Positions 55,674-64,000 are shown, counted from the first letter of the stretch. The stretch is 64,000 nt of DNA from Acidobacteriota bacterium (GCA_023389035.1 JAEWFC010000038.1:496001-560000); one strand, 5' to 3'. The notes: generated from the letters alone by a model not told the origin. Numbers and translations are program-made.

Positions 55674-57092
55674 CTAACTCCTGCGGCCGCGGAGCCTGGA
55701 ACCGGCTCCTAAAAATCCTTCATAGTTTCGCATCACCAGCTGGGCTTCTATCTGAGCGACGGTATCCATAGCAACACCTACCAAGATGAGCAATGACGTA
55801 CCGCCGAAGAAGAACTGATAGCCAAGTCCGGTCGGGATCCAGCTTAAACCGGGTGTTGACGTAAGAAATGCGTCAAGACTATCGCCGATGAAAGGCAAAC
55901 GGCCAACCCTGAATCCGCTCAACAATACCTGCGGAGCAAACGCAACAAAAGCAAGGTAAATAGCACCCACAGTCGTCAACCGAGTCAATATTCCATTCAG
56001 ATATTCCGCCGTCGGTGCACCGGGCCTGATGCCTGCAATAAACCCACCATGTTTACGGAGATTATCCGCGACCTCGTCGGTGTTAAACACGATCGTTATA
56101 TAGAAGAACGTGAACAGAACGATCAGCGAAATGAAAACGAGCTCGTAATAGGGATCGCCACCATGAAACTGGGTGAAGAACGCATGTACCTTTGACCAAG
56201 TCGCATTCGGGTCGTTCGGATCCGGAGGAAATGCCGACAACAGCGTCTGCGGCATCGCGAGTACGGATGACGCAAAGATCACAGGAATAACACCGCCCAT
56301 GTTGATCTTTAGCGGTAGACTAGTTTCCTGGCCTCTGAAAGTTTCCGCACCTATTCTGCGGCTCGCGTAGCTTATAGCGATCTTGCGTCTCGCCGACTCG
56401 ACATACACGATCAAAGCGATCAACGCGATCATCACGACGAGCAGGAAGATAACGCCCAGCGTCTGCATTGCGTCGCCCTGACCAACGCGGTCCGACACCT
56501 GCATAACTGCACCCGGCAAGCCAATGACGATACCCGCAAAGATCAATAGCGAGATACCGTTTCCAACACCGCGCTCCGTGATCTGTTCGCCAAGCCACAT
56601 GACGAAAACTGTTCCAGTCGTAAGTGTTACGACGATCATCAACGTGGACGCCCACGACCCATCAATGATCGCGTTTCGCGAAAGCCAGGTCGCAACAAAG
56701 AACGTTTGAACTGAACAGAGGACGACGGTTAAGTAGCGTGTCCACTGATTCAATTTTTGACGGCCGACCTCACCTTCTTCCTGGATCTTTTTAACAGCGG
56801 GCGAGAGCACCGGCATAAGCTGCATGATGATCGATGCCGTAATATAGGGCGTAACACCAAGAGCGAAGACCGAGATCGTCCGGAAGTTTCCACCCGAGAA
56901 AAGGTCCAAAACTCCAAGTAGCGTTCCAGCGACCTCTCCCCAAACCCTCTCAAGCTGTGCTTTATTAATGCCCGGTGCTGTGACGTGTGCACCAAGACGA
57001 TATACCGCAAGCATCCCAAGCGTAAACAATATACGCTTCCTCAGCTCGGGGACGCTGAACATATTCTGAATTGCGGCGAGGAACTTCTCCAT
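55674..57092 (-). CDS. secY: Preprotein translocase subunit SecY
   Basis: A 472-residue membrane protein with ten helices. Characteristic blocks are SVFALGVTPYITASIIMQLM, GEQITERGVGNGISLLIFAGI, PLKINMGGVIPVIFASSVL and FNTDEVADNLRKHGGFIAGIRPG. It forms the protein-conducting channel with SecE and SecG. It lies 65 bases after rplO. Confidence 0.98.
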   Translation of the reverse strand: MEKFLAAIQNMFSVPELRKRILFTLGMLAVYRLGAHVTAPGINKAQLERVWGEVAGTLLGVLDLFSGGNFRTISVFALGVTPYITASIIMQLMPVLSPAVKKIQEEGEVGRQKLNQWTRYLTVVLCSVQTFFVATWLSRNAIIDGSWASTLMIVVTLTTGTVFVMWLGEQITERGVGNGISLLIFAGIVIGLPGAVMQVSDRVGQGDAMQTLGVIFLLVVMIALIALIVYVESARRKIAISYASRRIGAETFRGQETSLPLKINMGGVIPVIFASSVLAMPQTLLSAFPPDPNDPNATWSKVHAFFTQFHGGDPYYELVFISLIVLFTFFYITIVFNTDEVADNLRKHGGFIAGIRPGAPTAEYLNGILTRLTTVGAIYLAFVAFAPQVLLSGFRVGRLPFIGDSLDAFLTSTPGLSWIPTGLGYQFFFGGTSLLILVGVAMDTVAQIEAQLVMRNYEGFLGAGSRLRGRRS

Positions 57093-57157
57093 ATGATTAT
57101 CTCAACAGGGCCGTCGACGATTCGTCCAATAAATGCCTTAGAATCCGCGATCAAAAA

Positions 57158-57637
57158 CTAAGCTTCAACTTCGGTTGCCCTTACCTTTTCAATGGTCGTT
57201 GCCGAACCGCCGGCCTTCTCGATCTTATCTTGAGCGGTCTTGGTGAAGCGGTGCGCCGAGATATTCAGCGATTTGGTGATATCGCCGTTGCCGAGGATCA
57301 CCAGGTCGTGCTTTGCTTTTTTGATCAGACCGCGTTCGTGCAGGATCTCAGGCGTAACGTCGGCTCCCGACTCAAAATGAGCCTCGATCTTTGCAAGGCT
57401 GATCTCGATCCACTGTTTTTTGAAGATATTAGTGAAACCGCGTTTCGGCAGACGTCGCTGCAGCGGCATCTGGCCGCCTTCGAAACCCGGCCGGCTGCTG
57501 TAGCCGGAGCGTGATTTCTGCCCCTTATGTCCACGACCGGCCGTCTTGCCCAGGCCCGAACCCGGTCCGCGGCCAACACGCTTTTTCTTATGCGTCGAAC
57601 CCTTTGCAGGCTTAAGATTATTCAGTGATAGTGCCAT
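57158..57637 (-). CDS. rplO: 50S ribosomal protein L15
   Basis: A 159-residue L15. LSLNNLKPAKGSTHKKKRVGRGPGSGLGKTAGRGHKGQ is diagnostic, followed by FEGGQMPLQRRLPKRGFTN and the C-terminal half with VILGNGDITKSLNISAHRFTKTA. Standard length. Confidence 0.98.
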   Translation of the reverse strand: MALSLNNLKPAKGSTHKKKRVGRGPGSGLGKTAGRGHKGQKSRSGYSSRPGFEGGQMPLQRRLPKRGFTNIFKKQWIEISLAKIEAHFESGADVTPEILHERGLIKKAKHDLVILGNGDITKSLNISAHRFTKTAQDKIEKAGGSATTIEKVRATEVEA

Positions 57638-57760
57638 GATATTTGTCCTACGAACTGCCGTTCCAGATTGTTGCTGCTTGTTGCACAGATGCCTTTCGCC
57701 GTGGCCCGTATACAGCGGGCTTCTACGTCAAAAGGCAGCATGGAACGTAAAGGCTCGCTT

Positions 57761-57961
57761 CTATTCTACGATCCTGAGGAGGTGCGGAACCTTAGCGACG
57801 ATCCCACGCATCGCGGGATTGTCAGGCCGAGTTACCTTTTGGTTCATTTTGGTGATGCCGAGGCTCTTGACGATGTCCTTTTGCTTTTTAGCGTATCCTA
57901 TCGAGCTGCGATAGTACTGGATCGTTATCGTTCCGCCTTCGTTTTCTGATTTCTTTACCAT
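57761..57961 (-). CDS. rpmD: 50S ribosomal protein L30
   Basis: A 66-residue L30 from ATG 57961 with ITIQYYRSSIGYAKKQKDIVKSLGI and VTRPDNPAMRGIVAKVPHLLRI. The 123-base gap to rplO holds a small palindrome around CCCGTATACAGCGGG (about 57706) and no gene. Confidence 0.95.
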   Translation of the reverse strand: MVKKSENEGGTITIQYYRSSIGYAKKQKDIVKSLGITKMNQKVTRPDNPAMRGIVAKVPHLLRIVE

Positions 57962-58009
57962 TTCCTTTCGTGGCTGCACATGCCTTCTATGCTAAGACAA
58001 CCCGGCAGC

Positions 58010-58519
58010 TTAAACCAATTCCTCTACCTGCTTGCCGCGGAGGCGTGCAACTTCCATTGGGTCCTTCATACGCGAGAGGCCGTTGAACGTCGCTCGAACG
58101 ACGTTATGAGCGTTGCTCGAACCAAGGATCTTGGTGCGAACGTTGTGTACGCCTAATGCTTGAAGCACCAAACGTACGGCACCGCCGGCGATAACGCCCG
58201 TACCCTCTGCAGCCGGTTTCAGCAGAACGCGGCCTGCACCGTACTCGCCGATGAGCTCGTGCGGCAGGGTGCCATCGATAAGCGGAACACGGATCAGACT
58301 GTTCTTTGCCGCCTCAACAGCTTTCTTGATCGCGTTAGGGACTTCCTTTGCCTTTCCGGTACCGAAACCGACATGGCCTGATTCGTCGCCGACCACGACC
58401 AGAGCCGCGAACGACATATTTTTGCCGCCTTTGACCACCTTGGTAACGCGGTTGATCTGAATAAGCTGATCCTTCAGGATCAATCCGTTAGGCGAAATTC
58501 TTTGATTACTCTTCATCAT
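58010..58519 (-). CDS. rpsE: 30S ribosomal protein S5
   Basis: A 169-residue S5. LKDQLIQINRVTKVVKGGKNMSFAALVVVGDESGHVGFGTGKAKEV is the S5 N-terminal domain, and RVLLKPAAEGTGVIAGGAVRLVLQALGVHNVRTK the C-terminal one. The start overlaps the rplR stop by 14 bases. Two ATG codons in a row (58519 and 58516) are possible starts. Confidence 0.98.
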   Translation of the reverse strand: MMKSNQRISPNGLILKDQLIQINRVTKVVKGGKNMSFAALVVVGDESGHVGFGTGKAKEVPNAIKKAVEAAKNSLIRVPLIDGTLPHELIGEYGAGRVLLKPAAEGTGVIAGGAVRLVLQALGVHNVRTKILGSSNAHNVVRATFNGLSRMKDPMEVARLRGKQVEELV

Positions 58520-58913
58520 TGTTAACGTCAGCGGCCGAGGTTGCGGCCTTTTCGTTCTTGTTCAAACCGGCTTCACGAGTTGCATCGAGCAAGGCCTTTA
58601 CGCGGCCGTGATATACATAGCCGCCCCGATCGAAAACTACGTTTGAGATGCCCGCAGCGACCGCACGCTCAGCGATCGTCTTTCCGACCTGCTTGGCAGC
58701 GTCAACGTTGCCTCCCGAAGCACCGCCAAAACCTTTCTCGGTCGTCGACGCGGTCGCCAGCGTCTTTCCACTATCGTCGTCGATAACCTGTGCGTAGATG
58801 TGGTTTAGGCTGCGGTAAACAGCCAAACGCGGACGTTCGGCCGATCCGCGGACCTTTTTTCTGATCCGGCTGTGCACACCCTGGCGTATTTCTGCTCTTC
58901 TCTTCTGTGCCAT
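58506..58913 (-). CDS. rplR: 50S ribosomal protein L18
   Basis: A 135-residue L18 from ATG 58913. RIRKKVRGSAERPRLAVYRSLNHIYAQVIDD and VVFDRGGYVYHGRVKALLDATREAGL are diagnostic. After the normal end it carries an extra ~17-residue acidic tail (NEKAATSAADVNNDEE). Binds 5S rRNA. Confidence 0.97.
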   Translation of the reverse strand: MAQKRRAEIRQGVHSRIRKKVRGSAERPRLAVYRSLNHIYAQVIDDDSGKTLATASTTEKGFGGASGGNVDAAKQVGKTIAERAVAAGISNVVFDRGGYVYHGRVKALLDATREAGLNKNEKAATSAADVNNDEE

Positions 58914-58984
58914 AACTTTTTGTCTCAACGACTCCCGCGTGAGCCGATACCTATCTGATTAATCGGGGCCTTGAAGACCCAAAA

Positions 58985-59545
58985 TTACTTACCGGTCTTG
59001 CCCGGCTTTAATTTGTACAAACGGTCCGAGTATCTTACGCCCTTGCCCTTATAGGCATCAGGCTTTCTGAGCCTGTTGAGTTCCGCAGCGACCTGTCCAA
59101 GCTTCTGTTTGTCGATTCCGCTAAGCGTTATCGTCAGCTGATACTGGTTGATCGAGGTCTTAGTGTTAACACGCTCGGTTTTTGCCTGGATGCCTTCGGG
59201 AAGTACGTATTCCACTGGGTGTGAATACCCAAGTGCGAAAACGATCTTATTGCCCTGCACCTCAGCCTTATAACCAACGCCGACCACGTCCATCTTTTTC
59301 TCAAAGCCTTCAGTTACTCCAACCACAGCACTGTTCGCCAATGCCCGTGCGAGCCCATGAAACGCCTTGAAGCTGTCGTCCTTACGTTCGGCGACCAGGT
59401 TTCCTTCATCAAGCTTGAACTCGACGCCACTCGGCACCGGCGTGCTCAGGGTTCCCTTCGGCCCTTTTACTTCGAGAGACGCGTCACCGATGGTGACCGT
59501 TACGCCCGACGGGATAGTGATCGGTTTTTTTCCTACACGTGACAT
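58985..59545 (-). CDS. rplF: 50S ribosomal protein L6
   Basis: A 186-residue L6 from ATG 59545. MSRVGKKPITIPSGVTVTIG and GYSHPVEYVLPEGI are N-terminal marks, and RKPDAYKGKGVRYSDRLYKLKPGKTGK ends it. Standard length. Confidence 0.98.
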   Translation of the reverse strand: MSRVGKKPITIPSGVTVTIGDASLEVKGPKGTLSTPVPSGVEFKLDEGNLVAERKDDSFKAFHGLARALANSAVVGVTEGFEKKMDVVGVGYKAEVQGNKIVFALGYSHPVEYVLPEGIQAKTERVNTKTSINQYQLTITLSGIDKQKLGQVAAELNRLRKPDAYKGKGVRYSDRLYKLKPGKTGK

Positions 59546-59603
59546 AATTTCTTTCCAAGCGTTCGTCTGCAAAACATTGCTCGCACCCGCCGCCTAATGA
59601 TAT

Positions 59604-59996
59604 TTAGTAAACCTGAGCTAGGATCTCGCCGCCCATATTCTCTTTCCGGGCTCGCTTTCCGCTCATTAGTCCGGCAGAAGTTGAAACGATATTTATACCG
59701 TAACCGCCTAGGACCTTCGGAATATCGGATGCACCGACGTAGACGCGGCGACCGGGTGTTGAAACGCGAGACAAATGTGTGATCGACGAAGTACCTTTCG
59801 CGTCATAACGAAGGAAAATTCGGATGACATACTTGATGCCTTCACCCTTCGTGCTGAAATTGTTGATATAGCCCTCTTCCTTAAGGATTCTAGCGACTTC
59901 CAGTTTCAGCTTTGAACCCGGAATATCAACACGCGGATGATTCGCGGCGATCGCGTTTCGGATGCGTGTGAGCATATCGGCTATTGGATCTGTCAT
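59604..59996 (-). CDS. rpsH: 30S ribosomal protein S8
   Basis: A 130-residue S8. MTDPIADMLTRIRNAIAANHPRVDIPGSKLK and ISTSAGLMSGKRARKENMGGEILAQVY are diagnostic. In E. coli S8 represses the spc operon through a site near rplE; I did not identify such a site here. Confidence 0.98.
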   Translation of the reverse strand: MTDPIADMLTRIRNAIAANHPRVDIPGSKLKLEVARILKEEGYINNFSTKGEGIKYVIRIFLRYDAKGTSSITHLSRVSTPGRRVYVGASDIPKVLGGYGINIVSTSAGLMSGKRARKENMGGEILAQVY

Positions 59997-60056
59997 TACT
60001 ATTAACTCCGTTTATTATTTGCGTGGTTCAGCCTCCGGCCGCCTTCCGCATCCTAA

Positions 60057-60362
60057 CTACCAGCTAGATTTAACTACTCCGGGGATCTGTCCCTGGAGAG
60101 CAAGGTCACGAAGTGCGACACGAGAAATGCCGAACTTACGCAGATAACCACGGGGACGGCCCGACTGTGAACAGCGGTTGCGAACCCTTACCGGGCTCGC
60201 GTCACGCGGCATCTTCTGCAGCGTTATTACCGCCTCGTCAACCTGCTCCGGGGTCGATTTCGGATCATTAATGATCTTTTTCATCGCGGCTCGTCGTTCT
60301 GCCCAAAGGGTGACCTTTGCCTTGCGGTCGTTGTTCTTTACGATTTTGCTGATCTTTGCCAT
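60057..60362 (-). CDS. rpsN: 30S ribosomal protein S14 (long, zinc-free type)
   Basis: A 101-residue S14. It is the long form with only a single Cys in VRVRNRCSQSGRPRGYLRKFGISRVALRDLALQGQIPGVVKSSW, so the CxxC zinc site is absent. That contrasts with S4 and L36 here, which are zinc types. Confidence 0.97.
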   Translation of the reverse strand: MAKISKIVKNNDRKAKVTLWAERRAAMKKIINDPKSTPEQVDEAVITLQKMPRDASPVRVRNRCSQSGRPRGYLRKFGISRVALRDLALQGQIPGVVKSSW

Positions 60363-60376
60363 TTATCTTTGATCCA

Positions 60377-60916
60377 TTACTGCCTAAAAGGCATTCCTAG
60401 AGCTTTCAACAGCGAGCGTGCCTGCTCGTCGTTTGTCGCGGTCGTCACGATCGAGATATTCATACCCCTGGTCTTGTCGACCTTATTAAAATCGATTTCC
60501 GGAAATATCAACTGTTCGCGAACTCCTAACGTGTAGTTTCCGCGGCCGTCAAAGGCCTTGCCGGACACACCGCGAAAATCTCGAACCCGAGGAAGAGCTA
60601 CTGAGATAAGTCTATCGAGAAATTCGTACATACGGTCCCCGCGAAGCGTGACCATCGTGCCGATATTCATTCCCTGACGAAGCTTGAATGCGGCGATCGA
60701 TTTTTTCGCCTTGGTTACCACCGGCTTCTGGCCGGTAATAGTTTTCAGTTCTTCAGTCGCTACATCTAGGATCTTTGCATTTGCGCTCGCCTCGCCGAGA
60801 CCCATGTTAATTACGATCTTCTCGACCTTAGGAACTGCCATCGGGTTCTTTATGTCGAACTCCTTCGCGAGTGCTCCGGCGATCTCTTTCTTGTATTTTT
60901 CTTTAAGTCTAGCCAT
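60377..60916 (-). CDS. rplE: 50S ribosomal protein L5
   Basis: A 179-residue L5 from ATG 60916. VEKIVINMGLGEA, ITGQKPVVTKAKKSIAAFKLRQGMNIGTMVTLRGDRMYEFLDRL and FNKVDKTRGMNISIVTTATNDEQARSLLKALGMPF are diagnostic. Binds 5S rRNA. Confidence 0.98.
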   Translation of the reverse strand: MARLKEKYKKEIAGALAKEFDIKNPMAVPKVEKIVINMGLGEASANAKILDVATEELKTITGQKPVVTKAKKSIAAFKLRQGMNIGTMVTLRGDRMYEFLDRLISVALPRVRDFRGVSGKAFDGRGNYTLGVREQLIFPEIDFNKVDKTRGMNISIVTTATNDEQARSLLKALGMPFRQ

Positions 60917-60969
60917 TGTTTGAGTTTCCTCGCTTGGGTTTCGGCTCCACGCCGTTTCCAAACATCAAA

Positions 60970-61398
60970 CTATTCGTCTGTTGCCTCTTCCTTCTCACGC
61001 TTCGGCTCTTTCTTGCCGAAGACATCCGGCTCAGTTATGACTTTGCCGCTCTTTGCGACGCGAACCTTTTTTCCGTCACGTTCTTCGTATCGCACACGGG
61101 TCGGCTTTCCAGTCTCGGGATCGATCAACGCGACGTTCGAGACATTTACCCAGGCTTCCATCTCTTTGATGCCGCCCTCGCGATTCATTTGAGGAACGGG
61201 CTTTTGGTGGCGCTTTACGATCATCGCCCCTTCTACCTTCACCTTTCCGTTGCGTGCATCTACGGCAATGACGCGACCGCGAAGCGGTTGACGCTTGCCT
61301 GCGCTGTCGTACCGGTTGTATTCCTTGCCGGAAATGAAGACGACCTGGTCGCCCCGCTTGATCCTGCTTTTAACTGTTCCTATCTTTGCCGTCTTCAT
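60970..61398 (-). CDS. rplX: 50S ribosomal protein L24 with extended C-terminus
   Basis: A 142-residue L24 from ATG 61398, about 35 residues longer than the common form. The core has RIKRGDQVVFISGKEYNRYDSAGKRQPLRGRVIAVDARNGKVKVEGAMIVKRHQKP and VALIDPETGKPTRV. The extra end is charged (FGKKEPKREKEEATDE). Confidence 0.97.
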   Translation of the reverse strand: MKTAKIGTVKSRIKRGDQVVFISGKEYNRYDSAGKRQPLRGRVIAVDARNGKVKVEGAMIVKRHQKPVPQMNREGGIKEMEAWVNVSNVALIDPETGKPTRVRYEERDGKKVRVAKSGKVITEPDVFGKKEPKREKEEATDE

Positions 61399-61445
61399 GT
61401 TCTGCTCACCTGATATGGATTTGCTCAAATCCCAATGTTTTGATC

Positions 61446-61814
61446 CTAGATGACCTCCGGCGCAAGGCTAACGATCTTCATAAAGTTCTTTTCACGAAGT
61501 TCGCGTGCGACCGGTCCAAAAACGCGGGTACCTACAGGAGTTCCATCGTCCTTTATAAGGACCGCCGCATTCTCATCGAATCGGATATACGAACCGTCCT
61601 TCCGGCGGACCTCTTTCCGTGTTCGCACGATAACGGCGTTGTAAACTTTGCCCTTCTTAGCGGTGCCGTCCGGCGAAGCTTCTTTTACGGTGACCTTGAT
61701 CTTGTCGCCGAGCCGAGCTATCTTGCTGGTCGAACCGCCGATAGGCATGATCATAACCACACGCTTGGCTCCTGAATTATCCGCGACCGCCAATGAGGTC
61801 TGCATCTGAATCAT
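61446..61814 (-). CDS. rplN: 50S ribosomal protein L14
   Basis: A 122-residue L14 of standard length. MIQMQTSLAVADNSGAKRVVMIMPIGGS and GTRVFGPVARELREKNFMKIVSLAPEVI are diagnostic. Sits at the subunit interface. Confidence 0.98.
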   Translation of the reverse strand: MIQMQTSLAVADNSGAKRVVMIMPIGGSTSKIARLGDKIKVTVKEASPDGTAKKGKVYNAVIVRTRKEVRRKDGSYIRFDENAAVLIKDDGTPVGTRVFGPVARELREKNFMKIVSLAPEVI

Positions 61815-61881
61815 ATCGTTATCTCCTGCTGCGGCCTTTGCCTTTCGCGGCGTGCATCACGCAGCATTACCACCTTCAAAA

Positions 61882-62385
61882 TTACAATTCTGCCTTATGG
61901 ATGATCTCGACAACACGCCATCGCTTTCTTGCTGAGAGTGGCCTGGTTTCAACGATCCTCACCTTATCCCCGATCTTCGCGCCAGTTTCGTCGTGCGCCA
62001 TGAACTTCTTGCGCTTGCGAATGTATTTCCGATAGATCGGGTGCTTAACGAGACGGTCTACACGAACAACAACGGTGTTCGTCATCTTGTCCGACGAAAC
62101 GACACCGATTTTTTCCGCACGTTTACCCTTCGCGACCTGCTTCGGCTCATCAGAACCAGTGACCGCAGAAGCGATCGCAGATGCTCCCGCTCCGATGGTA
62201 TCTACGACCGTTTCAGCAGCAGCGGCAACCGTATCGATCACATCTTCGACGATCGATGATTCGCTCGACTCCGCGGTTGCATCCGCCGAGTTGTCAGATT
62301 GAGCTTCAACGGCGTTACCGGTCGTTACTTCTGTTTCGGCAGCGTCACTAACTTCGCTCGTCTCGTCTATTTTCTTCTTTGCCAT
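61882..62385 (-). CDS. rpsQ: 30S ribosomal protein S17 with an ~84-residue N-terminal extension
   Basis: A 167-residue protein, twice the usual S17 length. The C-terminal half is a normal S17 (RAEKIGVVSSDKMTNTVVVRVDRLVKHPIYRKYIRKRKKFMAHDE, then KIGDKVRIVETRPLSARKRWRVVEIIHKAEL). The N-terminal ~84 residues are acidic and rich in Ala, Ser and Thr, with a hydrophobic helix-like part (IVEDVIDTVAAAAETVVDTI). The only good start is ATG 62385, 13 bases after rpmC, and no ATG occurs at the normal position, so the extension appears real. Confidence 0.95.
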   Translation of the reverse strand: MAKKKIDETSEVSDAAETEVTTGNAVEAQSDNSADATAESSESSIVEDVIDTVAAAAETVVDTIGAGASAIASAVTGSDEPKQVAKGKRAEKIGVVSSDKMTNTVVVRVDRLVKHPIYRKYIRKRKKFMAHDETGAKIGDKVRIVETRPLSARKRWRVVEIIHKAEL

Positions 62386-62398
62386 TATCTTCTAAGTC

Positions 62399-62611
62399 CT
62401 ACGCCTTCGCGGTACGATTCTTTTCTTCGATCAGTGTGTAAACGCGCGCAAGCGTCTTTTTTTCACGGCGGATATCGTTGACCGTCTCGCCCACTCCGAG
62501 AGTCTTTCTAAACTTAAGTCTAAAGAGAGACTCCTTTAATGCGTCGGCCTGATCCTTTAGTTCTTCGAGATTCATTTCCCGAAGCTGGTCCATCGTTTCC
62601 TTGCGTTTCAT
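62399..62611 (-). CDS. rpmC: 50S ribosomal protein L29
   Basis: A 70-residue L29: MNLEELKDQADALKESLFRLKFRKTLGVGE and DIRREKKTLARVYTLIEEK. Starts 2 bases after the rplP stop. An internal ATG at codon 7 is an alternative start. Confidence 0.97.
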   Translation of the reverse strand: MKRKETMDQLREMNLEELKDQADALKESLFRLKFRKTLGVGETVNDIRREKKTLARVYTLIEEKNRTAKA

Positions 62612-62613
62612 TT

Positions 62614-63042
62614 CTAAACAACGCCTCCTTCAAGGTCGGCACGCGTCACAAACTTTGTCTTGATCGGAAGCTTTTGTGCCGCAAGGCGGAAAGCCTCGCG
62701 TGCAAGTGCCTCGTCAACACCTTGGATCTCATACATCACACGTCCCGGCTTAATAACAGCGACCCAGTGATCGGGTGCGCCTTTTCCGGAACCCATACGG
62801 GTTTCAGCGGGCTTTTTGGTGATTGGCTTATCCGGGAACATACGGATCCAGATCTTACCGCCACGTTTTACGTGACGAGTCATCGCGATACGAGCCGCTT
62901 CGATCTGGCGGTCCGTGATCCAGCCCGCTTCAAGTGCTTTCAGCCCAAAGTCACCAAAATCGAGATTTTCGCCACGGGTCGCCTTTCCACGCATGCGGCC
63001 TTTCATCACTCGACGGTGCTTGACCTTTTTCGGCATCAACAT
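62614..63042 (-). CDS. rplP: 50S ribosomal protein L16
   Basis: A 142-residue L16: MLMPKKVKHRRVMKGRMRGKATRGENLDFGDFGLKALEAGWITDRQIEAARIAMTRHVKRGGK is diagnostic up to the internal IRMFPDKPITKKPAETRMGSGKG. Standard length. Contacts tRNA in the A site. Confidence 0.98.
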   Translation of the reverse strand: MLMPKKVKHRRVMKGRMRGKATRGENLDFGDFGLKALEAGWITDRQIEAARIAMTRHVKRGGKIWIRMFPDKPITKKPAETRMGSGKGAPDHWVAVIKPGRVMYEIQGVDEALAREAFRLAAQKLPIKTKFVTRADLEGGVV

Positions 63043-63135
63043 AAACTTCTTCTCCAGTTGTCGGTGGTCAAAGGTCCGCGACCTAACCTACCGCTTCATG
63101 TACTAGCAATCATTCTGATCAGCGTCGGCCGATCA

Positions 63136-63876
63136 CTATCGTCGGTCGTCGCGACGCGGGCGTCGATCTCCGCGGCCTCGTCCACCCGAGCGGTCCGCCT
63201 TCGGTTCGATCATCGGATCGGTCGTCGTACCGCGTGCCATCGACGCATTCGCATCAAGGATCTCACCGCGATAAATCCAAACCTTTACTCCGATAATGCC
63301 GAACGTCGTCAGTGCTTCAGCAAAACCGTAATCCACGTCAGCCCGCAGCGTGTGCAGCGGAAGACGTCCCTCGAGCGACCATTCCGTGCGTGCGATCTCA
63401 GCTCCGTTCAAACGGCCCGATATCATTACCTTGATACCTTGTGCACCGAAGCGGATGGACTCTTCCATCGTCTTCTTCATCGCACGGCGAAAAGCGATGC
63501 GCTTTTCAAGCTGCTGCGTGATCTTTTCTGCCTGTAGCTGGGCATTCAGCTCAGGGTGGCGTATCTCCTGTATTGAGATCAGAACTTCACGGCCCGTTTT
63601 TCTTGATAGGTCCTCTCGAAGCTTATCGATCTCAGCGCCCTTGCGGCCGATGATGATACCGGGACGAGCCGTGTAAATAATGATCTTCATTCGGGCTGCA
63701 GCACGCTCGATATCGATATGCGAAACACCGCCGCCGGAGAACTTCTTCTTCAGATCACGCTTGAGCTCTAGGTCCTCTGCCAGATACTTTGCGAAATCCT
63801 GTTTCGTGTACCAGTGCGAGTGCCAGTCTTTGTTGTATCCGACCCTAAAGCCGTATGGATGAACTTTCTGTCCCAT
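63136..63876 (-). CDS. rpsC: 30S ribosomal protein S3
   Basis: A 246-residue S3. MGQKVHPYGFRVGYNKDWHSHWYTK and the KH region IIIYTARPGIIIGRKGAEIDKLREDL are diagnostic. It ends in an Arg/Gly/Asp-rich tail (GGRGRGDRRPRRDDRR) beyond the conserved part. Forms part of the mRNA entry site. Confidence 0.98.
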   Translation of the reverse strand: MGQKVHPYGFRVGYNKDWHSHWYTKQDFAKYLAEDLELKRDLKKKFSGGGVSHIDIERAAARMKIIIYTARPGIIIGRKGAEIDKLREDLSRKTGREVLISIQEIRHPELNAQLQAEKITQQLEKRIAFRRAMKKTMEESIRFGAQGIKVMISGRLNGAEIARTEWSLEGRLPLHTLRADVDYGFAEALTTFGIIGVKVWIYRGEILDANASMARGTTTDPMIEPKADRSGGRGRGDRRPRRDDRR

Positions 63877-63888
63877 ATTAAATACCTT

Positions 63889-64000
63889 TTACTGCCGTTC
63901 GAGCTCCTCGTTGTTCCGCTCCATTACTTCATCAACGGGCTTCGATTCATTGCTGTGAGCCTCCGCATCGGTTGAGGCATTCTTGGCGTCCGCGACTTCA
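63889..64000 (-). CDS. rplV: C-terminal end of ribosomal protein L22
   Basis: Only the last 36 codons are visible, translated by hand (ending ERNNEELERQ, stop at 63889). They are acidic and rich in Asn, Glu and Ala and do not match the conserved L22 core, so this would be a C-terminal extension. The assignment rests on position: rplV precedes rpsC in the S10 operon. Confidence 0.6.
   Translation of the reverse strand, partial: EVADAKNASTDAEAHSNESKPVDEVMERNNEELERQ

Overview
The window is a gene-dense stretch of bacterial chromosome of moderately high GC. The Gram-negative lipopolysaccharide genes (waaF, gmhB, lpxD), the type IV pilins with a PilS/PilR pair, the fused ftcD, and the large numbers of short palindromic repeats and exported proteins of unknown function together suggest an Acidobacteriota genome, probably Blastocatellia/Pyrinomonadaceae-like. 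That placement is inference from gene style, not from a marker comparison.

Layout. 1-5225: cell envelope and signalling, with the start of a bifunctional penicillin-binding protein (minus), an epimerase-waaF-gmhB operon (plus), a CHASE3 histidine kinase and a mannose-6-phosphate-isomerase-like cupin (both minus). 5227-12088: type IV pilus block, with pilS, pilR, two tandem major-pilin genes (the second behind a clear sigma-54 promoter) and an O-antigen-ligase-like membrane protein with a TPR tail. 12089-12445: an AT-rich array of 21/42-bp repeats. 12446-15141: an ABC-2 operon with a TPR protein between permease and ATPase. 15196-22015: priA, lpxD, msrB, a Uma2 nuclease and small proteins of unknown function. 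22145-26541: three tandem exported amidohydrolases, two of which lack the HxH metal motif. 26560-29027: a cluster of palindromes, ada, a DCC protein, a DUF427 protein and a heptanucleotide repeat array. 29028-36300: mutS2, which carries five copies of an in-frame 11-codon repeat, followed by an accessory region. That region holds an IS200-like transposase with long inverted flanks, exported proteins, a second synonymously recoded copy of the mutS2 3' end, and a UPF0175/PIN toxin-antitoxin pair. 36504-41707: dnaG, rpoD and, convergent, cca.

41794-64000 is read on the minus strand. From right to left it runs rplV-rpsC-rplP-rpmC-rpsQ-rplN-rplX-rplE-rpsN-rpsH-rplF-rplR-rpsE-rpmD-rplO-secY-adk-map-rpmJ-rpsM-rpsK-rpsD-rpoA-rplQ, then accB-accC, rpsO-pnp, glyS and ftcD. 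infA is absent from its usual place before rpmJ. Several ribosomal proteins have long charged extensions, most strikingly an ~84-residue N-terminal extension of S17. A second AT-rich 21-bp array lies between glyS and ftcD.

I did not find a recognisable defence system, CRISPR array, prophage, rRNA or tRNA. The most unusual structures are repeats: a 21-bp repeat family present at two loci, in-frame palindromic repeats in mutS2 next to a transposase gene, and the duplicated, recoded mutS2 3' end bracketing a 2.6-kb segment.
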